Notes: generated from the sequence alone by a model not told the origin. 52,594 bases of DNA from Cupriavidus sp. (GCA_031181345.1 JAPSLC010000038.1:1-52594), one strand, 5' to 3'; counted from the first letter of the stretch, positions 1 to 8,454 are shown. Program-made: numbers and translations.

Positions 1-94
1 CCTTGTAGGTCGGCGCCAGCGAGCAGCCTGCCAGCACCAGCGCGGCGGCCAGCGTGGCCAGCCGCGGCATCCACGATTGCAGGTTTGCTGTCAT
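1..94 (-). CDS. opcM: RND efflux outer-membrane lipoprotein, N-terminus only (cut by window edge)
   Basis: Only the first 31 codons lie in the window. They encode a classic lipoprotein signal peptide: MTANLQSWMPR, a hydrophobic stretch, then the lipobox LAGC followed by SLAPTYK. Start plus LAGC plus a Pro-Tyr pair is typical of OprM/NodT-family outer-membrane channels. The gene is third in line behind the periplasmic adaptor and inner-membrane pump on the same strand, where the channel subunit of MexEF-OprN/CeoAB-OpcM systems sits. The name is inferred from order; the body of the protein is not visible. Confidence 0.75.
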   Translation of the reverse strand, partial: MTANLQSWMPRLATLAAALVLAGCSLAPTYK

Positions 95-133
95 GTCGTT
101 GTTCCTTGATTCTCGTTCTTTGGCTCGGATGTT

Positions 134-256
134 CTCCCTCTCCCGCTTGCGGGAGAAGGCCGGGGAGAGGGGAAGCGGCGCTCACCGTTGCGTCGTCGCT
201 CATCGACTGCTGCTGCCTTCTCCCCCAGCCCCTCTCCCGCAAACGGGAGAGGGGAG
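134..256. repeat. Nested inverted-repeat element, copy 1
   Basis: About 120 bp in the gap between opcM and ceoB. Each end carries a small hairpin (ctcccgcttgcgggag at the left, ctcccgcaaacgggag at the right) next to a C/G-rich tract, and the two ends are inverted copies of each other, so the whole unit could fold into one long stem. A second copy in the same orientation lies at 3566-3686. It resembles REP/BIME or MITE-like intergenic elements of high-GC proteobacteria; no coding capacity is evident. Confidence 0.8.
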
Positions 257-272
257 CACACCACCCTCGTAC

Positions 273-3200
273 TCAATGCTGCGGTTCAGCCAATGCCACC
301 GTGCGTTCCGGCTGCGCTGCCGGTGCCGGCTCCGGTTCGGCCTTGCCGCGCGTGGCCAGCTTGCGCAGCGCCACGTAGAACACCGGCGTCAGGAACAGGC
401 CGAAGAACGTCACGCCCAGCATGCCGGCGAACACCGCGACGCCCATCGCCTGGCGCATTTCCGCACCGGCGCCGCTCGACACCACCAGCGGTACCACGCC
501 CATGATGAACGCGAACGAGGTCATCAGGATCGGGCGCAGACGCAGGCGGCTCGCTTCGATCGCGGCCTGCACGATGGTGCGGCCCTGATGCTCCAGCTCT
601 CGGGCGAACTCCACGATCAGGATCGAGTTCTTCGCCGATAGCCCCACCAGCACGATGAAACCGATCTGCGTGAAGATGTTGTTGTCCCCACGCGTGAGCC
701 AGACCCCGGTCAGCGCGGCCAGCAGCGACAGCGGCACGATCAGGATCACCGCCAGCGGCAGCGTCAGGCTTTCGTACTGCGCGGCCAGCACCAGGAACAC
801 CAGCAGCACGCACAGCGGGAAGATCCACACGCCCGCGTTGCCGGCCAGGATGTCCTGATAGGTCAGCTCGGTCCATTCGAACTTGATGCCCTTCGGCAGC
901 GTCTCGGCGGCAATGCGCTCGGCCGCGGCCTGCGCCTGGCCCGACGAGAAGCCCGGCGCCGGTCCGCCGTTCATGTCGGCGGCGGTAAAGCCGTTGTAGC
1001 GCACCACGCTGTCCGGACCGAAGCTCTGCTTGACCTGCACCAGCGACGACAGCGGCACCATGTCGCCGGCGGCGTTGCGCGTCTTCAGCTGCAGGATGTC
1101 CTCGGCATGCTGGCGGTAGTTGGCATCCGCCTGCACCTTGACCTGATAGGTACGGCCGAACTTGTTGAAGTCGTTGACGTACGCCGAACCCAGATAGGTC
1201 TGCAGCGTGTCGAACACGTCGGTCACCGGCACGCCCAGCTGCTTGGCCTTGACGCGGTCCAGCTGCACGTCGAGCTGCGGCACGTTGACCTGGTAGTTGC
1301 TGAAGATGCCAGCCAGCTCCGGCGTCGCGCGCGCCTTGGTGGCGAAGGCGTTGGTCGCGGCGAACAGCGCGTCGTAGCCGAGCGCGGCGCGGTCCTCGAT
1401 CATCAGCTTGAAGCCGCCGATGGTGCCCAGACCCTGCACCGGGGGCGGCGGGAACACCGCGATAAAGGCGTCCTGGATCGCCCCGTACTGCTGGTTCAGC
1501 TGCGCGGCGATGGCGTTGCCGCTCAGGTCGTCCGACTTGCGCTCCTCGAACGGCTTGAGCGTGGCGAACACGATGCCGGCGCTCGGGCTGTTGGTGAAGC
1601 CGTTGATCGACAGGCCAGGGAAGGCCACCGCCGATTCGACGCCCGGATGCTTCAGCGCGATCTCCGACATGCGGCGGATCACGTCCTCGGTGCGGTCCAG
1701 CGTCGCGCCGTCGGGAAGCTTGGCGAAGCTGACCAGATACTGCTTGTCCTGCGCCGGCACGAAGCCCTTCGGCACCAGCTGGAAGACGCCCCAGGTCAGC
1801 GCCAGCATCACCGCGTAGACGCCGAACACCGCGCCCTTGCGACGGACCACGCCCTTGACGCCCCGTCCGTAGCGATCGGAACTGGCGCCGAAGAAGCGGT
1901 TGAAGCGCTTGAAGAAGCCGCCCAGCACGCGATCCATCGCGCGCGACAGCCAGTCCTTCGGTGCATCATGGCTGCGCAGCAGCAGCGCCGACAGTGCCGG
2001 CGACAGCGTCAGCGAGTTGAACGCCGAGATGATCGTCGAGATCGAGATCGTCAGCGCGAACTGCTTGTAGAACTGGCCGGTCAGGCCCGTCATGAAGGCC
2101 AGCGGCACGAACACGGCGCACAGCACCAGCGCGATCGCGATGATCGGGCCGCTGACTTCGCGCATCGCCTGGTAGGTCGCTTCCTTCGGCGACAGTCCCT
2201 GCTCGATGTTGCGCTCGACGTTCTCGACGACCACGATCGCATCGTCGACCACGATACCGATCGCCAGCACCAGGCCGAACAGCGACAGCGCGTTGATCGA
2301 GAAGCCGAACGCGTACATCAGGCCGAACGTACCGACGATCGACACCGGCACCGCCAGCAGCGGGATGATCGACGCGCGCCAGGTCTGCAGGAACAGGATC
2401 ACGACCAGCACCACCAGCGCGATCGCCTCGAACAGCGTGTGCGTGACCGCCTCGATACTGTGCCGCACGAACTGCGTGGGGTCGTAGACGATGCTGTAGT
2501 CGACGCCGTCCGGGAAGTTCTCCTTGAGTTCTTCCATGGTCTTGCGCACATCGTCCGAGATCTGGATCGCGTTCGAGCCGGGGGCCTGGAAGATCGGAAT
2601 CGCGACCGCCGGCTTGTTGTCGAGCAGTGAGCGAAGCGCGTACTCGGACGCGCCCAGTTCGATGCGCGCGACATCGCGCAGGTAGGTCACGCCGCCGTCG
2701 GGCGAGGTGCGCACGATGATGCCGCCGAATTCTTCTTCGGTGTTCAGGCGGCCCTGCGCATTGACCGACAGCTGCAGGTCGGTGCCCGGCAGCGACGGCG
2801 AGGCGCCGATCACGCCGGCGGCCACCTGCACGTTCTGCTCGCGGATCGCGCGCACCACGTCGCTGGCGGCGAGCTGGCGCTCGGCCATCTTCTCCGGATC
2901 GAGCCACACGCGCATCGCGTAGTCGCCCGAGCCGAACAGCTGCACCTGGCCCACGCCCTGGATACGCGCCAGCCGATCCTTGACGTTGATCACCGCGTAG
3001 TTGCGCAGGTAGGTCATGTCATAGCGATCGTTCGGCGAGACCAGGTGGACCACCATGGTCAGGTCGGGCGAGCTCTTGACGGTCGTGATGCCGAGCCGGC
3101 GCACGTCCTCGGGCAGGCGCGGTTCGGCCTGCGACACGCGGTTCTGCACGAGCTGCTGGGCCTTGTCCGGGTCGGTGCCCAGCTTGAAGGTCACCGTCAG

Positions 3201-3473
3201 CGTCAGCAGGCCGTCGCTGTTGGACTGCGACGACATGTAGAGCATGTCCTCGACGCCGTTGATCTGTTCTTCCAGCGGCGAGGCGACGGTTTCGGCGATC
3301 ACCTTCGGGTTGGCGCCCGGATACTGCGCGCGCACCACGACCGACGGCGGCACGACCTCCGGATACTCGGAAATCGGCAGTTTGAACATGGCGATCGCGC
3401 CGATCAGGAAGATCAGCACCGATAGCACGCCGGCGAAAATCGGCCGGTCGATAAAGAATTTCGAGAGGTTCAT
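273..3473 (-). CDS. ceoB: RND multidrug efflux inner-membrane transporter (HAE1 family, MexF/CeoB type)
   Basis: Proton-driven pump subunit of a tripartite efflux complex, 1066 aa, close to the usual size of MexF. The N-terminus (MNLSKFFIDRPIFAGVLS) is the canonical first transmembrane helix. The TM4 segment around residue 410 has the proton-relay aspartate pair (GIVVDDAIVVVENVERN), and the protein ends in the last TM helices plus a short Pro/Glu-rich tail. A longer in-frame start exists at 3533, but the 20 extra residues are not family-like, so I place the start at 3473. It lies between ceoA (upstream) and opcM (downstream), with a nested inverted repeat on each side. CeoB/BpeF pumps export chloramphenicol, trimethoprim and fluoroquinolones; the substrate range here is inferred from the family. 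Confidence 0.93.
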   Translation of the reverse strand: MNLSKFFIDRPIFAGVLSVLIFLIGAIAMFKLPISEYPEVVPPSVVVRAQYPGANPKVIAETVASPLEEQINGVEDMLYMSSQSNSDGLLTLTVTFKLGTDPDKAQQLVQNRVSQAEPRLPEDVRRLGITTVKSSPDLTMVVHLVSPNDRYDMTYLRNYAVINVKDRLARIQGVGQVQLFGSGDYAMRVWLDPEKMAERQLAASDVVRAIREQNVQVAAGVIGASPSLPGTDLQLSVNAQGRLNTEEEFGGIIVRTSPDGGVTYLRDVARIELGASEYALRSLLDNKPAVAIPIFQAPGSNAIQISDDVRKTMEELKENFPDGVDYSIVYDPTQFVRHSIEAVTHTLFEAIALVVLVVILFLQTWRASIIPLLAVPVSIVGTFGLMYAFGFSINALSLFGLVLAIGIVVDDAIVVVENVERNIEQGLSPKEATYQAMREVSGPIIAIALVLCAVFVPLAFMTGLTGQFYKQFALTISISTIISAFNSLTLSPALSALLLRSHDAPKDWLSRAMDRVLGGFFKRFNRFFGASSDRYGRGVKGVVRRKGAVFGVYAVMLALTWGVFQLVPKGFVPAQDKQYLVSFAKLPDGATLDRTEDVIRRMSEIALKHPGVESAVAFPGLSINGFTNSPSAGIVFATLKPFEERKSDDLSGNAIAAQLNQQYGAIQDAFIAVFPPPPVQGLGTIGGFKLMIEDRAALGYDALFAATNAFATKARATPELAGIFSNYQVNVPQLDVQLDRVKAKQLGVPVTDVFDTLQTYLGSAYVNDFNKFGRTYQVKVQADANYRQHAEDILQLKTRNAAGDMVPLSSLVQVKQSFGPDSVVRYNGFTAADMNGGPAPGFSSGQAQAAAERIAAETLPKGIKFEWTELTYQDILAGNAGVWIFPLCVLLVFLVLAAQYESLTLPLAVILIVPLSLLAALTGVWLTRGDNNIFTQIGFIVLVGLSAKNSILIVEFARELEHQGRTIVQAAIEASRLRLRPILMTSFAFIMGVVPLVVSSGAGAEMRQAMGVAVFAGMLGVTFFGLFLTPVFYVALRKLATRGKAEPEPAPAAQPERTVALAEPQH

Positions 3474-3565
3474 GACGGGTCTCGATGAAAAGGGAGCCCC
3501 CTGGCGGTCCATCTGGACGCCATGGAAAAGCATTTGGGCGATGATTTCGCGCGGGATCGGTGTTC

Positions 3566-3686
3566 TGCCTCTCCCGCTTGCGGGAGAGGGCCGGGGAGAG
3601 GGCCCTGCGCTGGCTATGGCGCGGTCAGTTCATCAACTGCCCTGCCCTCTCCCCCCAACCCCTCTCCCACAAGCGGGAGAGGGGAG
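3566..3686. repeat. Nested inverted-repeat element, copy 2
   Basis: Same structure and orientation as the element at 134-256: left hairpin ctcccgcttgcgggag, right hairpin ctcccacaagcgggag, and C/G-rich tracts that are inverted relative to each other. The middle part also aligns between the copies (for example catcgactgc versus catcaactgc). It occupies the gap between ceoA and ceoB, so the two copies bracket the pump gene. Confidence 0.8.
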
Positions 3687-3725
3687 TACCGGATTGTCAG
3701 GCGCCGGTGGCTTGCAAGGTCTCTA

Positions 3726-4973
3726 TCATCCGACCGTCTCCTTCTTCGCCTGCTCGGGCTGGTTGTCCGCGCTCTTCTCGGTGGCGTTGCCGCGCTCGAG
3801 CTCGCGCTTGAGCGCCATGCGCACCGGGGTCGGCGCGACCGTGTCGCCCGGCCGCACGCGCTGCAGACCATTGACCACGATCACCTCGCCCGCCTTCAGG
3901 CCGGAGCGGATCACGCGCAGGCCGTCGTAGTTGGGCCCCATCTGCACTTCGCGATAGTTCAGCTTGTTGTCCTTGTCGACCACCAGCACGAACTTCTTGC
4001 CCTGGTCGGTGCCGATCGCACGGTCGTTGATCAGCACCGCGTCGTGCGGCGCGTTGCCGCCGAGCTTGACCTTGGCATACAGCCCCGGCAGCAGACGCCC
4101 GTCCGGGTTGTCGAACACCGCCCGCACGCGGATCGTGCCGCTGCGCGGATCGAGCCGGTTATCGACCGACTGGATGCGGCCCTCGTGCGGGTGGCCTTCC
4201 TCGTTGGCCAGGCCAAGATAGACCGCCATGCCCTTGCCGTTGGCGCCGCCCGCGGCGCCCGGCGCCGTATAGCGCAGGTAGCTCTGCTCGTCGATCTCGA
4301 AGCTGGCGTAGACCGGCGACACCGACACCACCGTGGTCAGCGCCGGGGAATTGGCGCCCGGGGCGACCAGATTGCCCACCGTGATCTCGGCGCGCGAGAC
4401 ACGGCCGGTCACCGGCGAGGTGATGCGGGTGTAGGCCAGGTTCAGCTTGGCGGAATCGAGCGCCGCCTGCGCGGCGCGCACGTTGGCGTTGGCCTCGCGC
4501 GCCGCGTGGATGCGTTCGTCGAATTCGCGACGCGAGATCGCGTTGTCGTCGAGCAGCCGCTGGGCCCGCACCTGCTCGCTCTGCGCATGGCTGGCACGCA
4601 CTTGCGCGGCGGCCAGCGCCGCTTCCGCGCGTGCCACCTCGGCCGCGTACGGCCGCGGATCGATGGTGAACAGCAGGTCGCCCTTCTTGACCATCGCGCC
4701 TTCGCGGAAGTGCACCGCGTCGATGGTGCCGCCGACGCGCGGGCGCACCTCGACGCGGTCGATCGCCTCCAGGCGGCCCGAGAATTCGTCCCACTCGGTA
4801 ATGGTCTTGCCGATGGCGGCGGCGACATCGACGGCCGCCGCGCTGGCGGCGGGGGTCGGCACGGCTTGCGCCTCGCCGGCATGCCAGGGGCGCAGGATCG
4901 AGGTTGCCAGGCCGGTGCCCAGCACGACCACGATGGCGACGGCGATCAGGCTACGTCGGGATTGCAGCTTCAT
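3726..4973 (-). CDS. ceoA: RND efflux periplasmic adaptor (MexE/CeoA type)
   Basis: Membrane-fusion subunit, 415 aa, linking the pump to the outer-membrane channel. It opens with a positively charged start and one hydrophobic helix (SLIAVAIVVVLGTGLATSI) serving as signal or anchor. A lipoyl/biotin-like half-motif follows (VEVRPRVGGTIDAVHFREG), then an alpha-helical hairpin rich in Ala/Glu/Arg, the second lipoyl half (ITSPVTGRVSRAEITVGNLV) and beta-barrel and membrane-proximal domains. The start at 4973 has a GGAG ribosome-binding site 8-9 nt upstream; a longer frame from 5066 lacks such support. It follows llpE after about 190 nt and precedes ceoB. Confidence 0.92.
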   Translation of the reverse strand: MKLQSRRSLIAVAIVVVLGTGLATSILRPWHAGEAQAVPTPAASAAAVDVAAAIGKTITEWDEFSGRLEAIDRVEVRPRVGGTIDAVHFREGAMVKKGDLLFTIDPRPYAAEVARAEAALAAAQVRASHAQSEQVRAQRLLDDNAISRREFDERIHAAREANANVRAAQAALDSAKLNLAYTRITSPVTGRVSRAEITVGNLVAPGANSPALTTVVSVSPVYASFEIDEQSYLRYTAPGAAGGANGKGMAVYLGLANEEGHPHEGRIQSVDNRLDPRSGTIRVRAVFDNPDGRLLPGLYAKVKLGGNAPHDAVLINDRAIGTDQGKKFVLVVDKDNKLNYREVQMGPNYDGLRVIRSGLKAGEVIVVNGLQRVRPGDTVAPTPVRMALKRELERGNATEKSADNQPEQAKKETVG

Positions 4974-5165
4974 TTCTTCACTCCGTTTCGGGTTTTCTTC
5001 AACCGGAAAAGCAAAAGGACGAACGCCGCCCGCCGGGCCCGTTCGACGCCTTGCGGGTGAGTACACCCTGGGGCGCCGACGCGGGGTCCGGAGACATTCA
5101 CACGCGGCTGACTTCTCGAATGGCGGTCGCGCTAGCCCGTTAATACCGGCGCGGCCGCAGGCACG

Positions 5166-6086
5166 TCACGGCGCCCAACCGGAAGGCTTGGCTGCCGGCC
5201 GGCGTTCGGCCTGTGGCGAGGCATCGTCGCTGTCTGCGAAACGTTCTCGCAGAAAGCGCGCGCCTTCATCGACCCATACCTGACATCGGTCGTGGGATGC
5301 TTCGACACCGGCGCCACAGGCGCCGGGCATGATTCGGGTTTCCGCCTCCACGCCGCGGTCGAGCAGCTTGCGTCCGAAGGCCTCGCCTTCGGGCCGCAGG
5401 GCATCGAGCTCGGCCACCTGGATCAGCGTGGGCGGCAGGCCGGCCAGGCGCATCGCATGGGCCGGCGCGGCGTAGGGATGGACCGACGCCGCGGGCGTCG
5501 GCAGGTAATCGCGATAGCAGACCGCCATGCGCTGCAGCGTTTCCAGCGGCACGTGCGCCTGGCCGGCGCAGGAGGCGTGCTGCAGGCAGGGGTCGGTGAC
5601 CGGGCGGATCAGCCATTGCGCGCGCGGCGCGGGCAGGCCGCGATCGCGCAGCATCTGCGCCAGCGCAATCGCGAGATTGCCGCCGGCTTCCTCGCCGACC
5701 AGCGAGAAACGCATCTTGTCGACCTTGAGCCGGCGCGCCTGGCGCAATACCCATTCGGCGGTATTGAAGGCGTCTTCCGGCGCAGCCGGGAAAGGATGGT
5801 CCGGGGCCAGCGAGTATTCGGGCGCCACCACCACCGCCGGCACCGCGCCGGCCAACTGGCGGGTCAGATGGGCCGCCTTCTCGATGCCGCCGTCGACGAA
5901 GCTGCCGGCGTGCAGATACAGCAGCCACGGCAGCGGCGACGGCGCCCAGGCCGTCGGATAGCCGGCCGGATAGCACACGTGCACAGCAATGGTGCGCTCG
6001 CCGCTGGCGATTTCATGCCGCACCACGCGCGCCGCGGCGCCGGCCTCGGCGGGCTGGGATGCGGTACCTTGCGTCGGTTTGGTCAT
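5166..6086 (-). CDS. llpE: LlpE-like alpha/beta hydrolase, catalytic serine apparently lost
   Basis: A 306-aa protein with the layout of the hormone-sensitive-lipase-like alpha/beta hydrolase family. The family's oxyanion HGG motif reads HAG (residues 59-61, YLHAGSF). The nucleophile elbow GDSAGG reads GEEAGG (131-136), with Glu133 where the catalytic Ser should be. An Asp in AELDALRPEGEAFG fits the acid position. It is therefore probably a pseudoenzyme or does different chemistry. In Burkholderia cenocepacia the ceo operon contains llpE, a lipase-like gene, as first gene before ceoAB-opcM and divergent from ceoR; the order here is the same. Its role in efflux is not established. No signal peptide is seen. 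Confidence 0.82.
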   Translation of the reverse strand: MTKPTQGTASQPAEAGAAARVVRHEIASGERTIAVHVCYPAGYPTAWAPSPLPWLLYLHAGSFVDGGIEKAAHLTRQLAGAVPAVVVAPEYSLAPDHPFPAAPEDAFNTAEWVLRQARRLKVDKMRFSLVGEEAGGNLAIALAQMLRDRGLPAPRAQWLIRPVTDPCLQHASCAGQAHVPLETLQRMAVCYRDYLPTPAASVHPYAAPAHAMRLAGLPPTLIQVAELDALRPEGEAFGRKLLDRGVEAETRIMPGACGAGVEASHDRCQVWVDEGARFLRERFADSDDASPQAERRPAAKPSGWAP

Positions 6087-6154
6087 GGTCTGGTTCCCGT
6101 AGCGCCGCCGGGTAAATCGGCTCGGCGCATGGTTTGCATGTTGCGTTGCATCGA

Positions 6155-6183
6155 ATTATGGTGATTGACGTAGGCGGGATAAA
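6155..6183 (-). promoter_or_regulatory. Candidate promoter of the llpE-ceoAB-opcM operon
   Basis: On the minus strand a -35-like TTTATC and a -10-like CATAAT are separated by 17 bp, about 70 bp before llpE. The weak -35 box would suit an activator-dependent promoter. This is pattern matching only. Confidence 0.35.
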
Positions 6184-6203
6184 GGCGCAGTTTGCCAACG
6201 CAC

Positions 6204-6221
6204 TATTCTGCGGATGGAATA
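6204..6221. promoter_or_regulatory. Candidate LysR-type box for CeoR
   Basis: TATTC-N8-GAATA, a perfect interrupted dyad in the ceoR/llpE divergent region. Its centre lies about 65 bp upstream of the start point predicted from the promoter at 6155-6183, the classic position of a LysR-type recognition site. The llpE-ceoR intergenic stretch 6087-6402 otherwise holds the promoter and the inverted repeat at 6270-6294. Confidence 0.45.
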
Positions 6222-6269
6222 ATCGCGCCACCCCATGATCCGTTCCGCCAGATCATCCCCGGAGGGGGA

Positions 6270-6294
6270 ATAACCGCCCCACTGTTGCGGTTAT
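6270..6294. promoter_or_regulatory. Inverted repeat upstream of ceoR
   Basis: Perfect 8-bp arms ATAACCGC and GCGGTTAT with a 9-bp spacer, about 110 bp before the ceoR start. It could be a second regulator site (autoregulation) or a hairpin in the ceoR leader. No U-tract follows, so a terminator is unlikely. Confidence 0.35.
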
Positions 6295-6402
6295 GCCAAT
6301 GAAAGACCCTACCGTGCATACGACCCGCAGAGTGAGTAAGATTCGCCCTCGCCAGCCGCGCGGCGCCGTCCGCTCGCTATGGCTTCTTATTGGACAGCCG
6401 CC

Positions 6403-7368
6403 ATGGACCGCTTTGTCTCAATGCAAGCCTTTACCCGCGTCGTCGATGTCGGCAGCTTCGCGCGCGCGGCCGAATCTCTCGATTTGCCCAAGGCCACGCT
6501 GACGCGGCTGATCCAGAATCTGGAAACGCATCTGGGCGTCAAGCTGTTGCACCGGACCACGCGCCGGATCAGCGTGACTTCCGAAGGCGCCGCCTATTAC
6601 GAACGGTGCGTCCGCATTCTGGCCGATGTCGACGAAGCCGAGCAATCGCTGACGCATCAGAACCAGACTCCGCGCGGGACGCTACGGGTCGATACCGTCG
6701 GGGGGCTGGCACGCCTGGCATTGGTGCCCAATCTGCATGAATTTTTCGCGCGCTATCCGGACCTGAAAGTCGAACTGACCATCAATGGCAAGCCGATCGA
6801 TCTGCTGAAGGAAGGCGTCGACGTGGTGATTCGCGTCGGGGACACCGTCGACGATACGATGGTGGCGCGCCGCATTGGCCAATTGCGCCTGGCTTTCTAC
6901 GCGTCGCCCATTTATCTGAAACAGCACGGCACGCCGACCACGCCGGAAGAGCTGATGCAGCATCGCGCGATCAATTACCTGTCGACGCGCACCGGCCGCG
7001 AAATGCCATGGATCCTGACGCGCGGCGACGAGCGCCATGAATTGCTGTTGCCGTCGGCGATCTCGACCAACGATCCCGAGGTTTATATCGGCTGCGCGCT
7101 GGAAGGACACGGCATTGCCGTCATCTCGCGCGTCATGGCGCAACCATATCTGGAAAGCGGCCGACTGGTCGAAGTCATGGGCGACTGGCAGGAAGAGGTC
7201 ATGCCGATCTCGGCCATGTATCCGCAGAACCGGAATCTGTCGGCCAAGGTCCGCGTATTCGTCGACTGGGCCGCGGAGGTATTCGCGCGAGATCCGGAAA
7301 TGGGCTATCGCGATTCGTTTCCGGGACCGCGGCCGGTAGTGGCACCGGTGTTGGAGGCGGTGTCGTAG
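6403..7368 (+). CDS. ceoR: LysR-family regulator of the RND efflux operon (CeoR/BpeT-like)
   Basis: A 321-aa LysR-type regulator. The N-terminal winged HTH starts MDRFVSMQAFTRVVDVGSF and contains AAESLDLPKATLTRLIQNLE; a type-2 periplasmic-binding-like effector domain fills the rest. I chose ATG 6403 because members of this subfamily begin with MDRFxxMxxF directly before the HTH; an upstream ATG at 6379 would add eight residues. It is divergent from llpE. In the ceo system the regulator responds to salicylate and chloramphenicol-like inducers and activates the pump; the effector here is inferred. Confidence 0.85.
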   Translation: MDRFVSMQAFTRVVDVGSFARAAESLDLPKATLTRLIQNLETHLGVKLLHRTTRRISVTSEGAAYYERCVRILADVDEAEQSLTHQNQTPRGTLRVDTVGGLARLALVPNLHEFFARYPDLKVELTINGKPIDLLKEGVDVVIRVGDTVDDTMVARRIGQLRLAFYASPIYLKQHGTPTTPEELMQHRAINYLSTRTGREMPWILTRGDERHELLLPSAISTNDPEVYIGCALEGHGIAVISRVMAQPYLESGRLVEVMGDWQEEVMPISAMYPQNRNLSAKVRVFVDWAAEVFARDPEMGYRDSFPGPRPVVAPVLEAVS

Positions 7369-7395
7369 GCTGGCATCCCGGTCTTCCATACGGAA

Positions 7396-7782
7396 TCAGA
7401 CGTGTCGCACCGGTCCGGGATATCGGGCAACCACGGGATCGGCTGTGACGAGAGCCATATCCTCAACGATAGCTTGGGCCACGAGGACACGGTCGAACGG
7501 ATCCTTGTGCAAGAGCGGCAGCGTTTCCAAAGCCATGGCGTGGTCCGAGACGATCGGCAATTCACGATAGCCGCTTTCCAGCAGACCGCGGCGCATGGTC
7601 CTCGGGTCAACATCGAAACTGCGCCGGCACAACGAGGCTTTGATGGCGATCTCCCATATGCTTGCGGCGCTGAATACCGCTTCATTGAGCTCGTCTTCGA
7701 TCAGCAGGCGCGCACCGGCAGGAAGCCGTCCCGGCTTTACCAAAGCCCACAGCAGGATATGCGTATCGAATAGCAGCTTCAT
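7396..7782 (-). CDS. vapC: VapC-type PIN-domain toxin
   Basis: A 128-aa PIN-domain ribonuclease. The first strand ends in the conserved acidic residue (MKLLFDTHILLWAL, Asp6). A central Glu lies in SAASIWEIAIK, and the C-terminal acidic cluster in DPFDRVLVAQA and LVTADPVVARY. This subgroup (DTHILLWAL) usually pairs with Phd-type antitoxins. It overlaps the antitoxin gene by 4 bp, so the two are translationally coupled. The expected activity is Mg-dependent cleavage of tRNA or rRNA; the target is unknown. Confidence 0.88.
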   Translation of the reverse strand: MKLLFDTHILLWALVKPGRLPAGARLLIEDELNEAVFSAASIWEIAIKASLCRRSFDVDPRTMRRGLLESGYRELPIVSDHAMALETLPLLHKDPFDRVLVAQAIVEDMALVTADPVVARYPGPVRHV

Positions 7783-8024
7783 ATCCGGCCAGTGAACAGC
7801 ACTTCAATTTCGTCACTGCACAGGCGGTCGAAATCCTCGGGAATGTCGAACTGATCTTTCAGAATGCCGATTCGCTTGGCGCCGGCGCGATGTGTACTGT
7901 CGACCGGAACGACCCTGACCATTGGCTTGCCGCCCTTGGCGATGACGAACGACTCACCCCGCGCCGCCATCTCCACGAGGTGCGGCAAGTCGGCCGAGGC
8001 TTCATCAATGTTGATCGTGCGCAT
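7779..8024 (-). CDS. Phd/YefM-family antitoxin
   Basis: An 81-aa antitoxin. The N-terminal DNA-binding dimer domain reads MRTINIDEASADLPHLVEMA, followed by the signature GESFVIAKGGKPMVRVVPVD. The acidic C-terminal half (ILKDQFDIPEDFDRLC) is the part expected to bind and neutralise the PIN toxin. It has an AAGGAG ribosome-binding site. It precedes and overlaps vapC, the usual order for these modules. Autoregulation through the inverted repeat at 8025-8053 is likely. Confidence 0.88.
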   Translation of the reverse strand: MRTINIDEASADLPHLVEMAARGESFVIAKGGKPMVRVVPVDSTHRAGAKRIGILKDQFDIPEDFDRLCSDEIEVLFTGRI

Positions 8025-8079
8025 ATTGGCCCCTCCTTAGTAGATGGGCCAATCTAGACAACGTATCAGCGCGCCGCAA
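8025..8079 (-). promoter_or_regulatory. Toxin-antitoxin promoter with overlapping palindromic operator
   Basis: On the minus strand TTGCGG (8074-8079), 17 bp, TAGATT (8051-8056) forms a good sigma-70 promoter. A perfect inverted repeat ATTGGCCC-N13-GGGCCAAT spans 8025-8053, from inside the -10 box to the base before the antitoxin ATG. The arrangement fits autorepression by the Phd-VapC complex. Confidence 0.6.
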
Positions 8080-8169
8080 GCCCGCAGCGCGCTTTTGCGA
8101 AAAGTCGCACACGGATGGTGTGCATCGCATGGACTCGCACGCGCCAACCGCATGTCGGGTGCATCAGCT

Positions 8170-8454
8170 TCAATGCAGCTTGCCCAATTCCCGCGATATC
8201 TCCGCCGGGGAGTCGTAGTCGCGCTCCGGCAGTTGCTCCAGTTCGGCCATGATCTCTTCGCTGGCGCCGCCATCGCGGGCGCGCGAGAGGATGTCGTCCT
8301 TGGTGGCGGGGAAGTCGATGCCCTTCAGGGACTTCTGCACATCGATCGGGCTCGGCTCCTCTCGTCCGCTTCCGCCTCCGCCGCCCTTGCCGCCCTGCTC
8401 GGCGCCCTTGCCGCTCGATCCGCTCTTGCCTTGGTCGGATTGCTTCTGGGTCAT
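8170..8454 (-). CDS. DUF2795 domain protein
   Basis: A 94-aa soluble protein. The first 40 residues are low-complexity Gly/Ser/Lys/Gln. The C-terminal ~55 residues (SPIDVQKSLKGIDFPATKDD, then ARDGGASEEIMAELEQLPE) match the DUF2795 pattern, a small helical domain of unknown function. Start ATG 8454 has a GAGGAG site; the longer frame upstream belongs to the preceding gene. Its ATG overlaps the stop of the gene at 8451-8771, so they are co-translated. It is last in a four-gene cluster with two ferritin-like proteins. Confidence 0.75.
   Translation of the reverse strand: MTQKQSDQGKSGSSGKGAEQGGKGGGGGSGREEPSPIDVQKSLKGIDFPATKDDILSRARDGGASEEIMAELEQLPERDYDSPAEISRELGKLH

Noticed and set aside
3474..3533. 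Extended N-terminus for CeoB
   Set aside because: The extra 20 residues do not resemble RND pumps, which begin right at MxxSKFFIDRPIFA.
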